Assembly (NCBI GenBank): GCA_016710365.1
Contig: JADJVW010000040.1
Span: 1 to 34,360 of the forward strand
DNA: 34,360 nt
DNA from: Candidatus Caldilinea saccharophila
GTDB taxonomy: Bacteria > Chloroflexota > Anaerolineae > Caldilineales > Caldilineaceae
Direction: 5' to 3'
Under the pieces are notes generated by a model. It was not told where the DNA came from. It saw only the letters and a program-made list of their open reading frames with translations, and made no database searches. Both the position numbers and the translations under genes were made by a program. Shown here in pieces: positions 18,392-26,552 of the stretch (the first letter of the stretch is position 1; each line of letters begins with the position of its first letter).

Positions 18392-18790
18392 ATGTGCAAA
18401 ATTACAATCGACCTGGTAAGTCCTGCCGGCGTGCCTGTGACGCTCGAAGTCGATAAGACGGACGACCATCAGACGATCATCGAACTGCTTGACCGCGCGG
18501 AAAAGATCGGCGCCTACTTCAGCCAGCGCGGGTGGAACTTCGCCCATCTCGAAGCAACCGGGCCGAGCGCGGCCGAACTGGCCCAGGCGCCGACCTTTGC
18601 CGGCTATCCTTGTAGCCCGACAGTCGACGAACGCGGCCTGCCCACGTGGCTGATCGTCGATGGCAAGCAGGCGCAGCGCCGCGAAAAGCAGGGCGACACC
18701 TGGTACAGCGTGCGCTTGCCGGATGGAAGCTATGCACAGGTGGTGCGGATTCCCAAGGGAGAGCGCGTCCCCGAAGTGAACGGGTTGTAA
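18392..18790 (+). CDS. Hypothetical 132-residue protein
   Basis: It starts at ATG 18392 behind ggaaggag. The N-terminus (MCKITIDLVSPAGVPVTLEV) looks like a small beta domain. A helix (TIIELLDRAEKIGAYFSQRG) and a Pro/Gly-rich linker follow. The C-terminal part (GLPTWLIVDGKQAQRREKQG, then WYSVRLPDGSYAQVVRIPKG) is beta-rich. There is no signal peptide, membrane segment or metal motif. The gene is intact and flanked on both sides by repeat elements. I do not recognise the family. Confidence 0.65.
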   Translation: MCKITIDLVSPAGVPVTLEVDKTDDHQTIIELLDRAEKIGAYFSQRGWNFAHLEATGPSAAELAQAPTFAGYPCSPTVDERGLPTWLIVDGKQAQRREKQGDTWYSVRLPDGSYAQVVRIPKGERVPEVNGL

Positions 18791-18810
18791 ATCCGATCAG
18801 AAAATCATTT

Positions 18811-18931
18811 GGGTCAACCGGAATTCATGTGGTCGGACTTTACGTGCCGGGGACGGGCTGAGCGTTGTCTGCTCGACCGAAGCACCGCAAGCCCGTCCCC
18901 GGCACGTAACCACACGCGATCCGCTTGACCC
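18811..18931. mobile_element. 121-bp MITE with 8-bp target duplication
   Basis: The element begins gggtcaaccgga and ends tccgcttgaccc, imperfect terminal inverted repeats. Inside is a perfect 20-bp inverted repeat (18840-18859 with 18890-18909). It is flanked by an exact 8-base direct repeat, aatcattt (18803-18810 and 18932-18939), as left by a transposase. It has no coding capacity, so it must have been moved in trans. It lies between the hypothetical gene and the peptidase gene and could also act as a transcription terminator. Confidence 0.8.
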
Positions 18932-18986
18932 AATCATTTTTGACGCAAAGGCGCAGAGAAGCAGAGGCTCGCCGAGAAAGGCCATG

Positions 18987-20125
18987 TTATGCTTTATCGC
19001 GCTTTGCAGCAACATGACCTATTTGCGAAGTGGAGCCGAGCAGTTGTCTCACTTGCGCTAGCGGCAGGGCATGGCGAATATGCCCGTCGCGCCCGACGAC
19101 AGTTTCCGCCGCGCAGAGAGAATTGAGCACCGCTTCTTCCACCGCTTCGACTACCGCGGGCAGCAAGCTTTCCAGCGCCGCCGCCTCGTTTGCAAGCACC
19201 GACGCCGGCCTCACGATCGGGGGAGCGAATGCTTCGTGATAAATGCGCCGCACGGTCGAGAAAGCGATGACAAACTCACCGCTGCCGTGGCCGATGGTGG
19301 CGCCGGTGCGCGCCAACCCCGCTTCAGCACGCACACAGAGGCGATGCAACTGCCGTGCGTCGAGCGGCGCGTCCGTCGCCAGCACGACCATCACCGAGCC
19401 GTGCGCCGGCGCCGCTTGCGCGGGCGCACGCAGCACCTGCCCCACCGGCCACGCCCCAAAGCGCAACTCCTCCGGCCGGCCAAAGTTGGTCTGCACCAGT
19501 GCGCCGACGAGAAACCCGCCGGCCTCAGCGGGTGTTGCACGACTGGCCGTGCCGATGCCACCCTTCCAGCCGTAGCAAGTTGTCCCCGCGCCCGCGCCGA
19601 CCGCGCCTTCGCTGACCGCCCCCGACGCGGCTGATACCAGTGCGGCGCGTACGTGCTCCGCCTTCACGTGCCGGCCTTGGATGTCGTTGAGATAGCCATC
19701 GTTGCATTCGCCCACCACGGGGTTGACCGTGCTGGTGGCGATGCCGATGTCGGGGTTGGCGTGGAGCGCGTGGTCGACCAACGCATCGGCCACGCGCCAG
19801 ACGTTGAGTGTGTTGGTCAGGGCGATGGGGGTTTCGAGTTCGCCCAGTTCGCGCACTTGCTCAAAGCCGCACGCCTTGCCATAGCCATTGATCGTGTGGA
19901 CGGCGGCGGCGACTTTTCACGGAAAAGATTGCCGGCATGGGGCAGAATCGTTGTGACGCCGGTGCGCGCCGGGCCTGCGCCGGGCAGGAGCGGGCCTTCA
20001 CCAAACCAGACAGTGGCATGTCCCACGCGCACGCCCGCCACATCCGTGATCGCATTCAACGGGCCAGGCGGCAAGCGCCAGAGAGCATCCACCCCAAGCA
20101 TGCGCGCACGCGGCCGGGTCGTCAT
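18987..20125 (-). CDS. P1-family (DmpA-like) self-cleaving aminopeptidase, one frameshift
   Basis: It starts at ATG 20125 and has about 380 residues once the break near 19915 is repaired. GAAAAGTCGCC there should read GAAAAAGTCGCC: one A lost from a run. The N-terminus is ITDVAGVRVGHATVWFGEGP, followed by GVTTILPHAGNLFREK. The core has TSTVNPVVGECNDGYLND, GGIGTASRA and the self-cleavage and catalytic Gly-Ser within AHGSVMVVLATDAPL. P1 (S58) peptidases split themselves at that Gly-Ser and release N-terminal D-, L- or beta-amino acids from small peptides or amides. Its start lies two bases after the stop of the ECF S-component gene, so it probably processes the imported substrate. Confidence 0.85.
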
Positions 20126-20127
20126 CG

Positions 20128-20712
20128 TCAGACGGACGAGCCGGTGCGACCGCTGGCTGTGCCGCGCAGCGCCGAAACGACGGCCACCACGATCACAGAG
20201 GCGACGATCAATTCGAGCACCAGGTTGACCGACACCGAGGCAAGCGTGGCGAAGAAGGGCACGTTGAGACGCAACGCGATGGCGCCGATCACCAGAAGCG
20301 TGTTCGTCAGCGTGCCGGCGACTGCACTGAAGATCAAGCGCAGTTGCATGTTGGCGGACCTCAGCCCAGTGTAAACCAGCCAGGCGACCGGGCCGATGAA
20401 GAGGCGCGGGACCACCGAAATAATCGGGTCGACGAAGATGGCGTTCGGGCTGCCCGCGGGTTGTTGCGAGGCAAGAAAGAGGCTAAAGACGCCAAACGCA
20501 CCGCCCACCACCAACCCAACCCACGGCCCTTCCAGGATGCCGCCGATGATCGCCGGCACGTGCATGATCGTGATCGCGATGACCGGCCCCAGCGCAATAA
20601 AGCCGAGCGAAATAAAAGGCCCCATGTTGAGCGGAATCGACATCACGATGCTGATGGCGATCAGCACGGCCGTAATGACGAGCTTGCGCGTGGTTGACGA
20701 AGTGTTCTGCAC
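20128..20712 (-). CDS. ECF transporter substrate-binding (S) component
   Basis: I choose GTG 20712, six bases after gaggagga, giving 194 residues. The protein is almost entirely hydrophobic with about six membrane helices (KLVITAVLIAISIVMSIPLN, ALGPVIAITIMHVPAIIGGI, NLVLELIVASVIVVAVVSAL). The conserved N-terminal pattern GPFISLGFIALGPVIAI and the GGILEGPWVGLVVGGAFGVF loop fit ECF S-components, which bind a vitamin or other small molecule and pair with an EcfT/EcfA module. The substrate cannot be read from sequence. EcfT is encoded upstream on the same strand. No EcfA ATPase gene is in the window, so ATPases must be encoded elsewhere. Confidence 0.75.
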   Translation of the reverse strand: MQNTSSTTRKLVITAVLIAISIVMSIPLNMGPFISLGFIALGPVIAITIMHVPAIIGGILEGPWVGLVVGGAFGVFSLFLASQQPAGSPNAIFVDPIISVVPRLFIGPVAWLVYTGLRSANMQLRLIFSAVAGTLTNTLLVIGAIALRLNVPFFATLASVSVNLVLELIVASVIVVAVVSALRGTASGRTGSSV

Positions 20713-20749
20713 AGGAATCCTCCTCCAGACTTGAGTACAAAGGCGAAAC

Positions 20750-20890
20750 GTAACGATTCAGCCATCACCAGCATAGACCACGGATGGGGCGGATTAGGCG
20801 GATGCTCACGGATTGCCATCCGCAATATATCCGGATTTTTCCGTCTACTCTGCCTAGTCCCTGGTCTATAGAACTGGGCTGAATCGTTAC
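20750..20890. mobile_element. 141-bp MITE-like element, copy A
   Basis: The ends are perfect 14-bp inverted repeats (gtaacgattcagcc / ggctgaatcgttac). The inside carries atgctcacggatt and tccggatttttccgtc. A reverse-complement copy, roughly 90 percent identical by eye, lies at 28753-28893. This copy sits between ecfT and the S-component gene. Confidence 0.75.
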
Positions 20891-20941
20891 GGCGAAATCA
20901 AGATAGCGGGTATAGCGTTGGGCGCCAGATCGCCCCTGTCC

Positions 20942-21784
20942 TTATGGAAGCCGGCCCCAGGTAGCGTACCAGACGCCGCCGACAAAGACAAGCATGGCCA
21001 TTGTCACCACCACATCCACCCACGAACCGTGCAACTGGATAAATTTTGTGCGGCCACGACCGCCCAGATAGCAGCGCGCCTCCATCGCCACCGCCAGATC
21101 TTCGGCGCGACGGAACGCGTTGACAAAGAGCGGCACGACCAGCGGCAAGATCGACTGTGCGATCTGCTGCGGCTGTTTCCAGCTCAACGCGCCAATCTCG
21201 CCGCCGCGGCTCGCCTGCGCCTTGATCACGCGCTCCAGCTCCTCGGTGAGAATGGGCACAAAGCGCAGCGCAATCGTGAGCACCAGTGCAAGTTCATGCA
21301 CAGGCAGGCCGAGGCGTGCACCGGGCTGGAGCAGAAGTTCGACGCCGTGCGTCAGTTCGGTGATCTTGGTCGTCAGCGTCGGCAGGCTGACCAGCAGCAG
21401 GATCGACATCAGCCGCACCAGGCTGATAGCGGCCAGCAGCAGCGCAGTGTTTGTCACCCGAATCGGGCCCCAGTCGATCAACAACAGACCGCCCGGCTGG
21501 AACCAGCTCAAATAGAGCACTGAAAACGACAGGAAGAAGAGAATGACGGGCAGACCCCGCAGAAACGGGCGCAGCACAAAGGCGACAGGAATGCGGCTCA
21601 GCCGCACCAGCGCCAGAATCGTGACGAGATAGATCAGCGAAGCAGTCAACGAGCGGCTGAAGGAGACCGCCATGAGCAGAAAAAAGGTGCAAAGCAATTT
21701 GGTGCGCGGATCCAACCGATGGATCAATGTAGCGCCGGGGATATATTGGCCGATCAGGATGTTGCGTGAGAGTTCCAGTGACAT
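20942..21784 (-). CDS. ecfT: ECF transporter transmembrane (T) component
   Basis: The start is taken at ATG 21784 (MSLELSRNILIGQYIPGATL), giving 280 residues; the frame is open for 25 more codons upstream. HRLDPRTKLL is the usual N-terminal signature, followed by four to five membrane helices. Two cytoplasmic coupling-helix motifs are visible: KAQASRGGEIG (the A-R-G type motif) and AVAMEARCYLGG. These helices contact the EcfA ATPases. A last membrane helix (VVVTMAMLVFVGGVWY) closes the protein. EcfT transmits ATP-driven movement to the S component encoded next in the operon. A MITE-like element lies in the gap between the two genes. Confidence 0.85.
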   Translation of the reverse strand: MSLELSRNILIGQYIPGATLIHRLDPRTKLLCTFFLLMAVSFSRSLTASLIYLVTILALVRLSRIPVAFVLRPFLRGLPVILFFLSFSVLYLSWFQPGGLLLIDWGPIRVTNTALLLAAISLVRLMSILLLVSLPTLTTKITELTHGVELLLQPGARLGLPVHELALVLTIALRFVPILTEELERVIKAQASRGGEIGALSWKQPQQIAQSILPLVVPLFVNAFRRAEDLAVAMEARCYLGGRGRTKFIQLHGSWVDVVVTMAMLVFVGGVWYATWGRLP

Positions 21785-21829
21785 AGAGACCTGCTGAATC
21801 CAATCAGGGCGAAACGTCGCTCCCGGTAT

Positions 21830-21859
21830 ACGATAGCGCAAAGGTCGCACCGGCGTCAA
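21830..21859 (-). promoter_or_regulatory. Candidate promoter of the ECF operon
   Basis: On the minus strand TTGACG (21854-21859) and TATCGT (21830-21835) are separated by 18 bases. The -10 box is about 45 bases upstream of the ecfT start. The -35 is good and the -10 moderate. Confidence 0.4.
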
Positions 21860-22052
21860 TTGAACGCCAACAGATTTTCGAGAACATTTTATTGGCGAGG
21901 TCTTTGCGGCTTTGCGCCCTTATCACTACAATGCATGTTTGTTTCGTTGCATGGCGGTCGTAGTTCCCGCCTTATCAAAACAGAGGGGAAAGTAAAGTGT
22001 GGGCAGCCAAAACGTAGTCAGCCAAGCAGAGGCAAAGCACAAGGAGAGCGGG

Positions 22053-22693
22053 ATGTCTGCACCGGTCGCCCTGACGTTGACCCGGTCGGCGGTGGTCATC
22101 ATTGCGGCGTATATCGGCGCGCAAATGTTGGCGGACATCACCAGCCTGAAGATCGGCGTCGTCTTCGGATTGGCCGTGGACATGGGCACCTTTGTCTATC
22201 CGATCACCTTCACCCTGCGCGATGTGGCGCACAAGACGATCGGCAAACGCAACACGCAGGCGTTGATCTGGATGGCGGCGGGCGTCAATCTCTTTGCCGC
22301 GCTGTACATCTGGTGGGTAAGCACCGTGCCGGGCGACGCGTCCTGGGGTCTCAACACCGAATGGGGCGCGGTCTTCAATGCCTCGCTACTGGGCCGCATC
22401 GTGATCGCGCTCGATCATCGCCGAAATTGTGAGCGAACTGGTGGACACGGAAGTCTACCATTGGTTTGTCACGCGTCACCCATCGCCATCAGTGGGCGCG
22501 CGTCCTGCTGAGCAACAGCGTCAGTGTGCCCATCGACAACCTGATCTTTGCGGTCGGCGCGTTCGGGGGCGTGCTGCCGTGGGAGGTCGTGTGGCAGATT
22601 TTCCTCTTCAACCTGGTGCTCAAATATGCCGTAACCGTGGTGAGTATGCCCTTGATCTACGTCACGGGCGACCGAGACTGGAGCGAGCAGTAG
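22053..22693 (+). CDS. yhhQ: YhhQ-type queuosine precursor transporter, two frame breaks
   Basis: It starts at ATG 22053 after aaggagagcggg. About 213 residues result from joining frames near 22410 and 22475; the first break is an extra C in gcgctcg, which should read gcgtcg. Signature segments are GAQMLADITSLKIG, FPITFTLRDVAHKTIGKRNT (here YPITF...), IIAEIVSELVDTEVYHWFVT and LLSNSVSVPIDNLIFAVGAF, with about six membrane helices. The family (VUT/QPTR) imports the 7-deazaguanine precursors preQ0/preQ1 used to make queuosine in tRNA. It is divergent from the ECF operon. I saw no preQ1 riboswitch in the leader. Confidence 0.85.
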
Positions 22694-22747
22694 ATACACA
22701 GAGAGGTTCTGGCCACCAGGAAGCTTTGGTTTGGCGCATGGAAGGAG

Positions 22748-22852
22748 AACACAGATAAGCGCCGATAACCTCAGATAGACGCAGATGCTTTGCCGCAGCA
22801 CTGCTTTGCTCTTATCTGTGCGTATCCAAGTTTATCTGCGACTATCTGCGTT
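22748..22852. repeat. Imperfect inverted repeat of the ATCTGCGTCTATCTG type
   Basis: The left arm begins aacacagataagcgccgata and ends gatagacgcagat; the right arm reads atctgtgcgtatccaag then ctatctgcgtt. Pairing is partial. It lies just after yhhQ and may act as a terminator. Confidence 0.5.
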
Positions 22853-22919
22853 CCCTTGCGATCGCTCCACTCAAACTTTGAGGTTTGACAGACGACTAGA
22901 ATGTGGCAATCCAGTTGTT

Positions 22920-23519
22920 CTAATTGAACGGCAGCATGCCTGGCGCGGCCAGAACCGGCAGATAGATGTGAAAAATTTCTGCCGCTATCGTAACGGTCGC
23001 CGTTGCCGTTGCCCCTTGGCTGTCACTGATCACATAGGTAAAATTGTCCGCGCCAGCGTAGTCACTGTTTGGTGTGTAAGTGATGCTGCCGGTTGACCAG
23101 CTTGCGATGCCATGTTGCGGCATATTGACAGCAACAATCGCAAGCGTATCTCAATCAACGTCGTAGTCATTTTCAAGCACCGGAATCGTGAAGAGCGCCG
23201 TCGGTTGTGTTCGCTGCTGAGCTGCCATTGCCACTGGATAGAAATCGTCGACCGCGACAGGGGCATCGTTGACCGGTCGCACTATAAAAGTGAGCGTATG
23301 CAGGGCGCTGGTGGCGAAACCGTCGCTCGCGGCAAATTGAAAAGTGGCGTAGGGCAGCCCATTTTGATCAGCCGTAGGCATAAAGAGCAGGCTGGATAGA
23401 AGATCAGGCGTGATCGTTTGTCCTGGGATTACAGGCTGGCCGGCCAACGTCAGCGCGCCAGAGATAGGCAGCGTTTGAATGACAATTACACGCTGCGATT
23501 GGGAGGTAAAGGGGCCACC
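22920..23519 (-). pseudogene. Remnant of a cadherin-like repeat surface protein
   Basis: The frame is open from just after a TAA at about 23520. It reads one and a half cadherin/VCBS-like modules: TLPISGALTLAGQPVIPGQT, FQFAASDGFATSALHTLTFI, then VNDAPVAVDDFYPVA and IPVLENDYDVD. There an in-frame TGA (23151-23153) sits exactly where the family has Gly. The frame then continues DTLAIVAVNMPQHG and YTPNSDYAGADNFTYVISDS, and ends with IYLPVLAAP, a C-terminal tail common in Chloroflexota secreted proteins. The N-terminal part and signal peptide are missing. This is the 3-prime end of a large adhesin gene, now broken by truncation and a nonsense codon. Confidence 0.75.
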
Positions 23520-23617
23520 ACCTTAGCCGATAAGCGTGTTGCCATTAGGTAAACGGGTGGTGCTTCACATTCAGGATAAAGAAGGCTATACCGGATGAAG
23601 GATAGGGACGGATAACG

Positions 23618-23995
23618 CCGCCGACAGAGCACCTATCGACGCCGGCGGTTCGCTCCTTGACAGTGGCAAATCGTATCTTCACGCTAACAAATCACCTTTC
23701 AGTGTTGATAGATCATTTGGCGATGCCTGCAGATTGCACATCAACTCTGATAGATTGCGTCGCAGCGTTGATGCATTGCACCTTGGCTCTGACAGATCGT
23801 TTAGCGACGTTGACTAAGCGCCTATCGACGCCGACTGATCATATAACGGCGTCGGCAGCTCACCTATCGATGCTGGCTGATGGCGCATCGGTTCTGACAG
23901 ATCGCTGATCGACGTCGGCAGATTATCTATCGATGCTGGCTGATGGCACATCGGCGCTGACAGATCGCTGAGCGACGCCGACAAATCACCTGTCA
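23618..23995 (+). repeat. 18 tandem 21-bp units encoding LTDRLS-type heptads, decayed
   Basis: The region divides without gaps into 18 units of exactly 21 bases with consensus close to acgctgacagatcacctatcg. In frame each unit encodes a heptad such as ALTDRLA or TLTKRLS, as in a coiled-coil stalk. The first eleven or so units form an open frame of 83 residues (23657-23908). It stops at a TGA in the unit starting 23891, and another TGA lies in the unit starting 23954. Between those stops the frame is kept. There is no credible start or flanking domain, so this is probably the remains of a coiled-coil gene. The flanks to 23520 and 24220 hold no gene. Confidence 0.8.
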
Positions 23996-24220
23996 ATGCT
24001 GGAATTATGGCAAATGACGCAGCCAGTTTCGTCAGTTCGTCTCATGTGGCGTCGTCGAGATTGGTTATGATCAACTCACATGATTTACCGTTTGAAGAAA
24101 CGCATTGTCACGTGCGGGCGCCTTGCAGCTTCTCCCTTACGGCCAGCGCGTCGCCTTCTCCCGGCAGATCGTAGATTTGGCATCTCCTCCCTGAGGCCAC
24201 CATTGTGAAAGGAGATCAAT

Positions 24221-25000
24221 ATGCTGGCCGAACAACGTTTTTCTTCGGGTGTAATAACAAATGGCGTCGCGCCCATCGAGGTCGCCGGCGTGGCTGCCCT
24301 CGGCGCGCCGCTATCGGCGTCGGGACAATCGGCGTCGCCAACGGAACCGCAAGAACGGCGCCGGCAGTCGCAGAAGCAATTGGCGCGACTGGATGAAGTG
24401 GCGTGGATGCTGAATGGGCTGACCACCGCCGATGCAGCGTTCCAGAGTGCAATGGCGGGCGCCGGACTGATGGAAGCGTATCTGGCGGAGTGCAACGCCC
24501 GGTACGTAGCGGCGGAACAGGCGGTCGAGGCGCGCCATCGCGCCATGATCGACGCGCTGACCGCAACCGAGGCGCTGGCAGCGGCGAATTTCCAGGCGTG
24601 CGGCCTACAGTGCGTTCCGCCAGGTGGCGCGCACGGTGGTGACGAGCAGTTCAGGGCAGGCGGCGCTCGATCTGGACGAGGCGACGCCGCCGATCGGACA
24701 GCCTTTCTGCGCACGGCCGCGGCGGCGCTGACGACGGCGCAGGACGAACCGTATGCGCTGCTGCTACAGGCGGCGACCTTTGGGCCGGAGCGCGTGGCGG
24801 CGACGTTGGCAATGCTGGATGTGCTGGCAACCGCGGCCACGGTGCAGGCCGCCGCGCAGCACCGCGCCCGGCTGACGACGCAGGCGCGCGACGCGGCGGT
24901 GCGCGAACTGGGGACGGTGGCGCGGCAGATCAAAGTGGAAGTAAAGACGCTGCTGCGCCGCAACCCGCAGTTGTCACCGCCGGTCGGGTTTTCGAGGTAG
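24221..25000 (+). CDS. Helical hypothetical protein with a compensated frame excursion
   Basis: It starts at ATG 24221 after aaaggagatcaat and has 259 residues. The sequence is Ala-rich and helical (RRRQSQKQLARLDEVAWMLN, AEQAVEARHRAMIDALTATE). Between about 24600 and 24705 the printed frame gives unlikely Gly/Arg-rich residues. The neighbouring frame there reads AYSAFRQVARTVVTSSSGQA then LDLDEATPPIGQP, so two opposite indels probably bracket that segment. The C-terminal 85 residues are regular helices (FGPERVAATLAMLDVLATAA, RELGTVARQIKVEVKTLLRR). There is no signal peptide or membrane segment. A strong terminator follows. I do not recognise the family. Confidence 0.65.
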   Translation: MLAEQRFSSGVITNGVAPIEVAGVAALGAPLSASGQSASPTEPQERRRQSQKQLARLDEVAWMLNGLTTADAAFQSAMAGAGLMEAYLAECNARYVAAEQAVEARHRAMIDALTATEALAAANFQACGLQCVPPGGAHGGDEQFRAGGARSGRGDAADRTAFLRTAAAALTTAQDEPYALLLQAATFGPERVAATLAMLDVLATAATVQAAAQHRARLTTQARDAAVRELGTVARQIKVEVKTLLRRNPQLSPPVGFSR

Positions 25001-25040
25001 GGCAGGGATAGATGGAGTGTAGCGGCGGCGATGGCTGCTG

Positions 25041-25082
25041 AAAGAGAGTGGGGTGCGACTCTTGTCGCACCCCACTCTCTTT
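25041..25082. terminator. Perfect 19-bp stem with 4-base loop
   Basis: Arms 25041-25059 (aaagagagtggggtgcgac) and 25064-25082 are exact complements around tctt. The stem has A-rich and T-rich ends, so it can work as an intrinsic terminator in both directions. It lies 40 bases after the helical hypothetical gene. Confidence 0.85.
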
Positions 25083-25307
25083 TATTGCACGGCTTGCGAC
25101 GCCGCCTGCGAGTGCGCGGCGCCTTATGCGGAATATCAGCGGATGGCCCTCAAGTTGGGAGGCGCCCAGTACGTCCCCAGACTGGCTGGGCAAAAGTTTT
25201 CACCAAAGGGCGCACCCTATGGCCAGCACTGGAGACGGTCTCGCCAAAAATTTTGGACTCACCCGAGCGTGACCAATCAAAGGGAGTCGGGGTAGATCAG
25301 GTGGGAA
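25083..25307. other. Gap without a recognisable gene
   Basis: Short open frames occur on both strands but none has a ribosome site or family-like sequence. It is the 3-prime side of both the helical gene and the polysaccharide operon. Confidence 0.4.
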
Positions 25308-26552
25308 CTATACAGAAGTAGGCGATTCTATCGCAGTCAACATCGCCAGCGCAAAGAACAGCCAGGGTAGAAACGCCAGCTTTGTTCCCCACAGCGGTGC
25401 GTCGAGCAGGCCGTGCACCAGCATTGCCGTCAGCCCACTCAGCACGCCAGCCGCCAGCGCCCAGTTCAGCCCGTTCGCAGGTCGGCGCAGCGCACTGATC
25501 AACCGGACAAAAACCACCATCAAAATAGCCAGATAGGCGACGAGACCCGGGATGCCAAGATCGATGCCCACCTGCAGCAACAGATTGTGCGCGTGCGGAA
25601 TCTCGATCGACGGCGGGATCAGGAAATAGGGGTAGAGCAGCGGGATGACCCGATCGAACGCACCCAGGCCGACGCCGGTAAAGGAGAAATCCTGCAACGC
25701 GTAAAACGCACGGCTCCAGATCTCCAACCGTTCGTCCAGCCCTCCCACCGCGCCGGCGCTGCCAATCTGTTCGAGCAGCGCTGCGGGCCCGATCCAGAGC
25801 ACCGCAGCCAGAACAGCCACCAACAATACGGGGAGCATCCATAGCAAACGCGGCCAACGCAAAACCAGCACGACGAGCAACCCGATGCCAGCCGCCAACA
25901 GCGCGCCGCGACTGTCAGCCAGGAGGATGACTGCCACGATCAGCAGGGCGAGCAGGAGCAGCCCTGCTCTTGGCAAGGCCTGGCCGCGGCGAGGCTTGTT
26001 TGAAAGTGGCGCCACGGCCAGGGCTGTGATCAGCGGGAATAGAACGACGAGCGCACCGGCTAAAATGTTGGGGTTGATCGTTTCACCTAAACGCGTTGTC
26101 AGCGGCGCCGCCAGTTGCTGCAGCGGGACGATCAGCGGCCAGGTCGACTCCTGCGTCCCCAGCAGCGGCCCGACCAGCGCCAGGGCGGTCGCAAAGGCCA
26201 CGAGCAGCCACGCTAATGCGCCTGGCCGACGTTGCAGCGGCGGCCAGGCGATCGCGGCGCCATACAAAGCGACGCCCAGCAGAAGATATCCCGCCACGCG
26301 CCAGGCCACGGCAGCATCGACCGCGGCCCAGAGATTCACCGGCAGCCAAAGCAACAGCACGGCCAGCGCGCTGTGCAACGGCGCGGGCGGCAGCAAACGC
26401 CGGGTCAGCAGCCAGCGCAGCGGCCAGCCGATGAAGAGCGCCAGCACGATGAAAGGCTGCCAGCCATCCGGCAGCCAGCGGCCCGGCAGCAAGATCAAGG
26501 GCGTCAGACACAGGATCCAGAGCGGCTCCAAACGCAACAGACGTGAGATCAT
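25308..26552 (-). CDS. O-antigen ligase / polymerase-like membrane protein
   Basis: It starts at ATG 26552, sharing its A with the TGA stop of the upstream gene (TGATG), so translation is coupled. It has 414 residues and about ten to twelve membrane helices (LLALLIVAVILLADSRGALL, LLWMLPVLLVAVLAAVLWIG). The large periplasmic loop carries LDERLEIWSRAFYALQDFSF, TGVGLGAFDRVIPLLYP and the Wzy_C hallmark IPHAHNLLLQVGIDLGIPGL. Proteins of this family join or polymerise O-antigen or other surface glycans on the outer face of the membrane. With the dehydratase upstream it forms a small surface-polysaccharide operon. Ligase versus polymerase cannot be told apart from sequence. Confidence 0.85.
   Translation of the reverse strand: MISRLLRLEPLWILCLTPLILLPGRWLPDGWQPFIVLALFIGWPLRWLLTRRLLPPAPLHSALAVLLLWLPVNLWAAVDAAVAWRVAGYLLLGVALYGAAIAWPPLQRRPGALAWLLVAFATALALVGPLLGTQESTWPLIVPLQQLAAPLTTRLGETINPNILAGALVVLFPLITALAVAPLSNKPRRGQALPRAGLLLLALLIVAVILLADSRGALLAAGIGLLVVLVLRWPRLLWMLPVLLVAVLAAVLWIGPAALLEQIGSAGAVGGLDERLEIWSRAFYALQDFSFTGVGLGAFDRVIPLLYPYFLIPPSIEIPHAHNLLLQVGIDLGIPGLVAYLAILMVVFVRLISALRRPANGLNWALAAGVLSGLTAMLVHGLLDAPLWGTKLAFLPWLFFALAMLTAIESPTSV

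Noticed and set aside
21900..22052. preQ1 riboswitch in the leader of the queuosine-precursor transporter
   Set aside because: I could not find the short stem with A-rich tail of class I or the Shine-Dalgarno-pairing layout of class II.
23151..23153. TGA recoded as glycine
   Set aside because: Only one case, in a clearly truncated gene. All intact genes here use TGA as a stop.
23618..23995. CRISPR array
   Set aside because: The 21-base units are contiguous with no unique spacers, keep a coding phase and vary in sequence, unlike CRISPR repeats.
24085..24963. Minus-strand 292-codon frame opposite the helical hypothetical gene
   Set aside because: It is Ser/Ala/Arg-rich without any domain pattern. 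The plus-strand gene has a good ribosome site and terminator.
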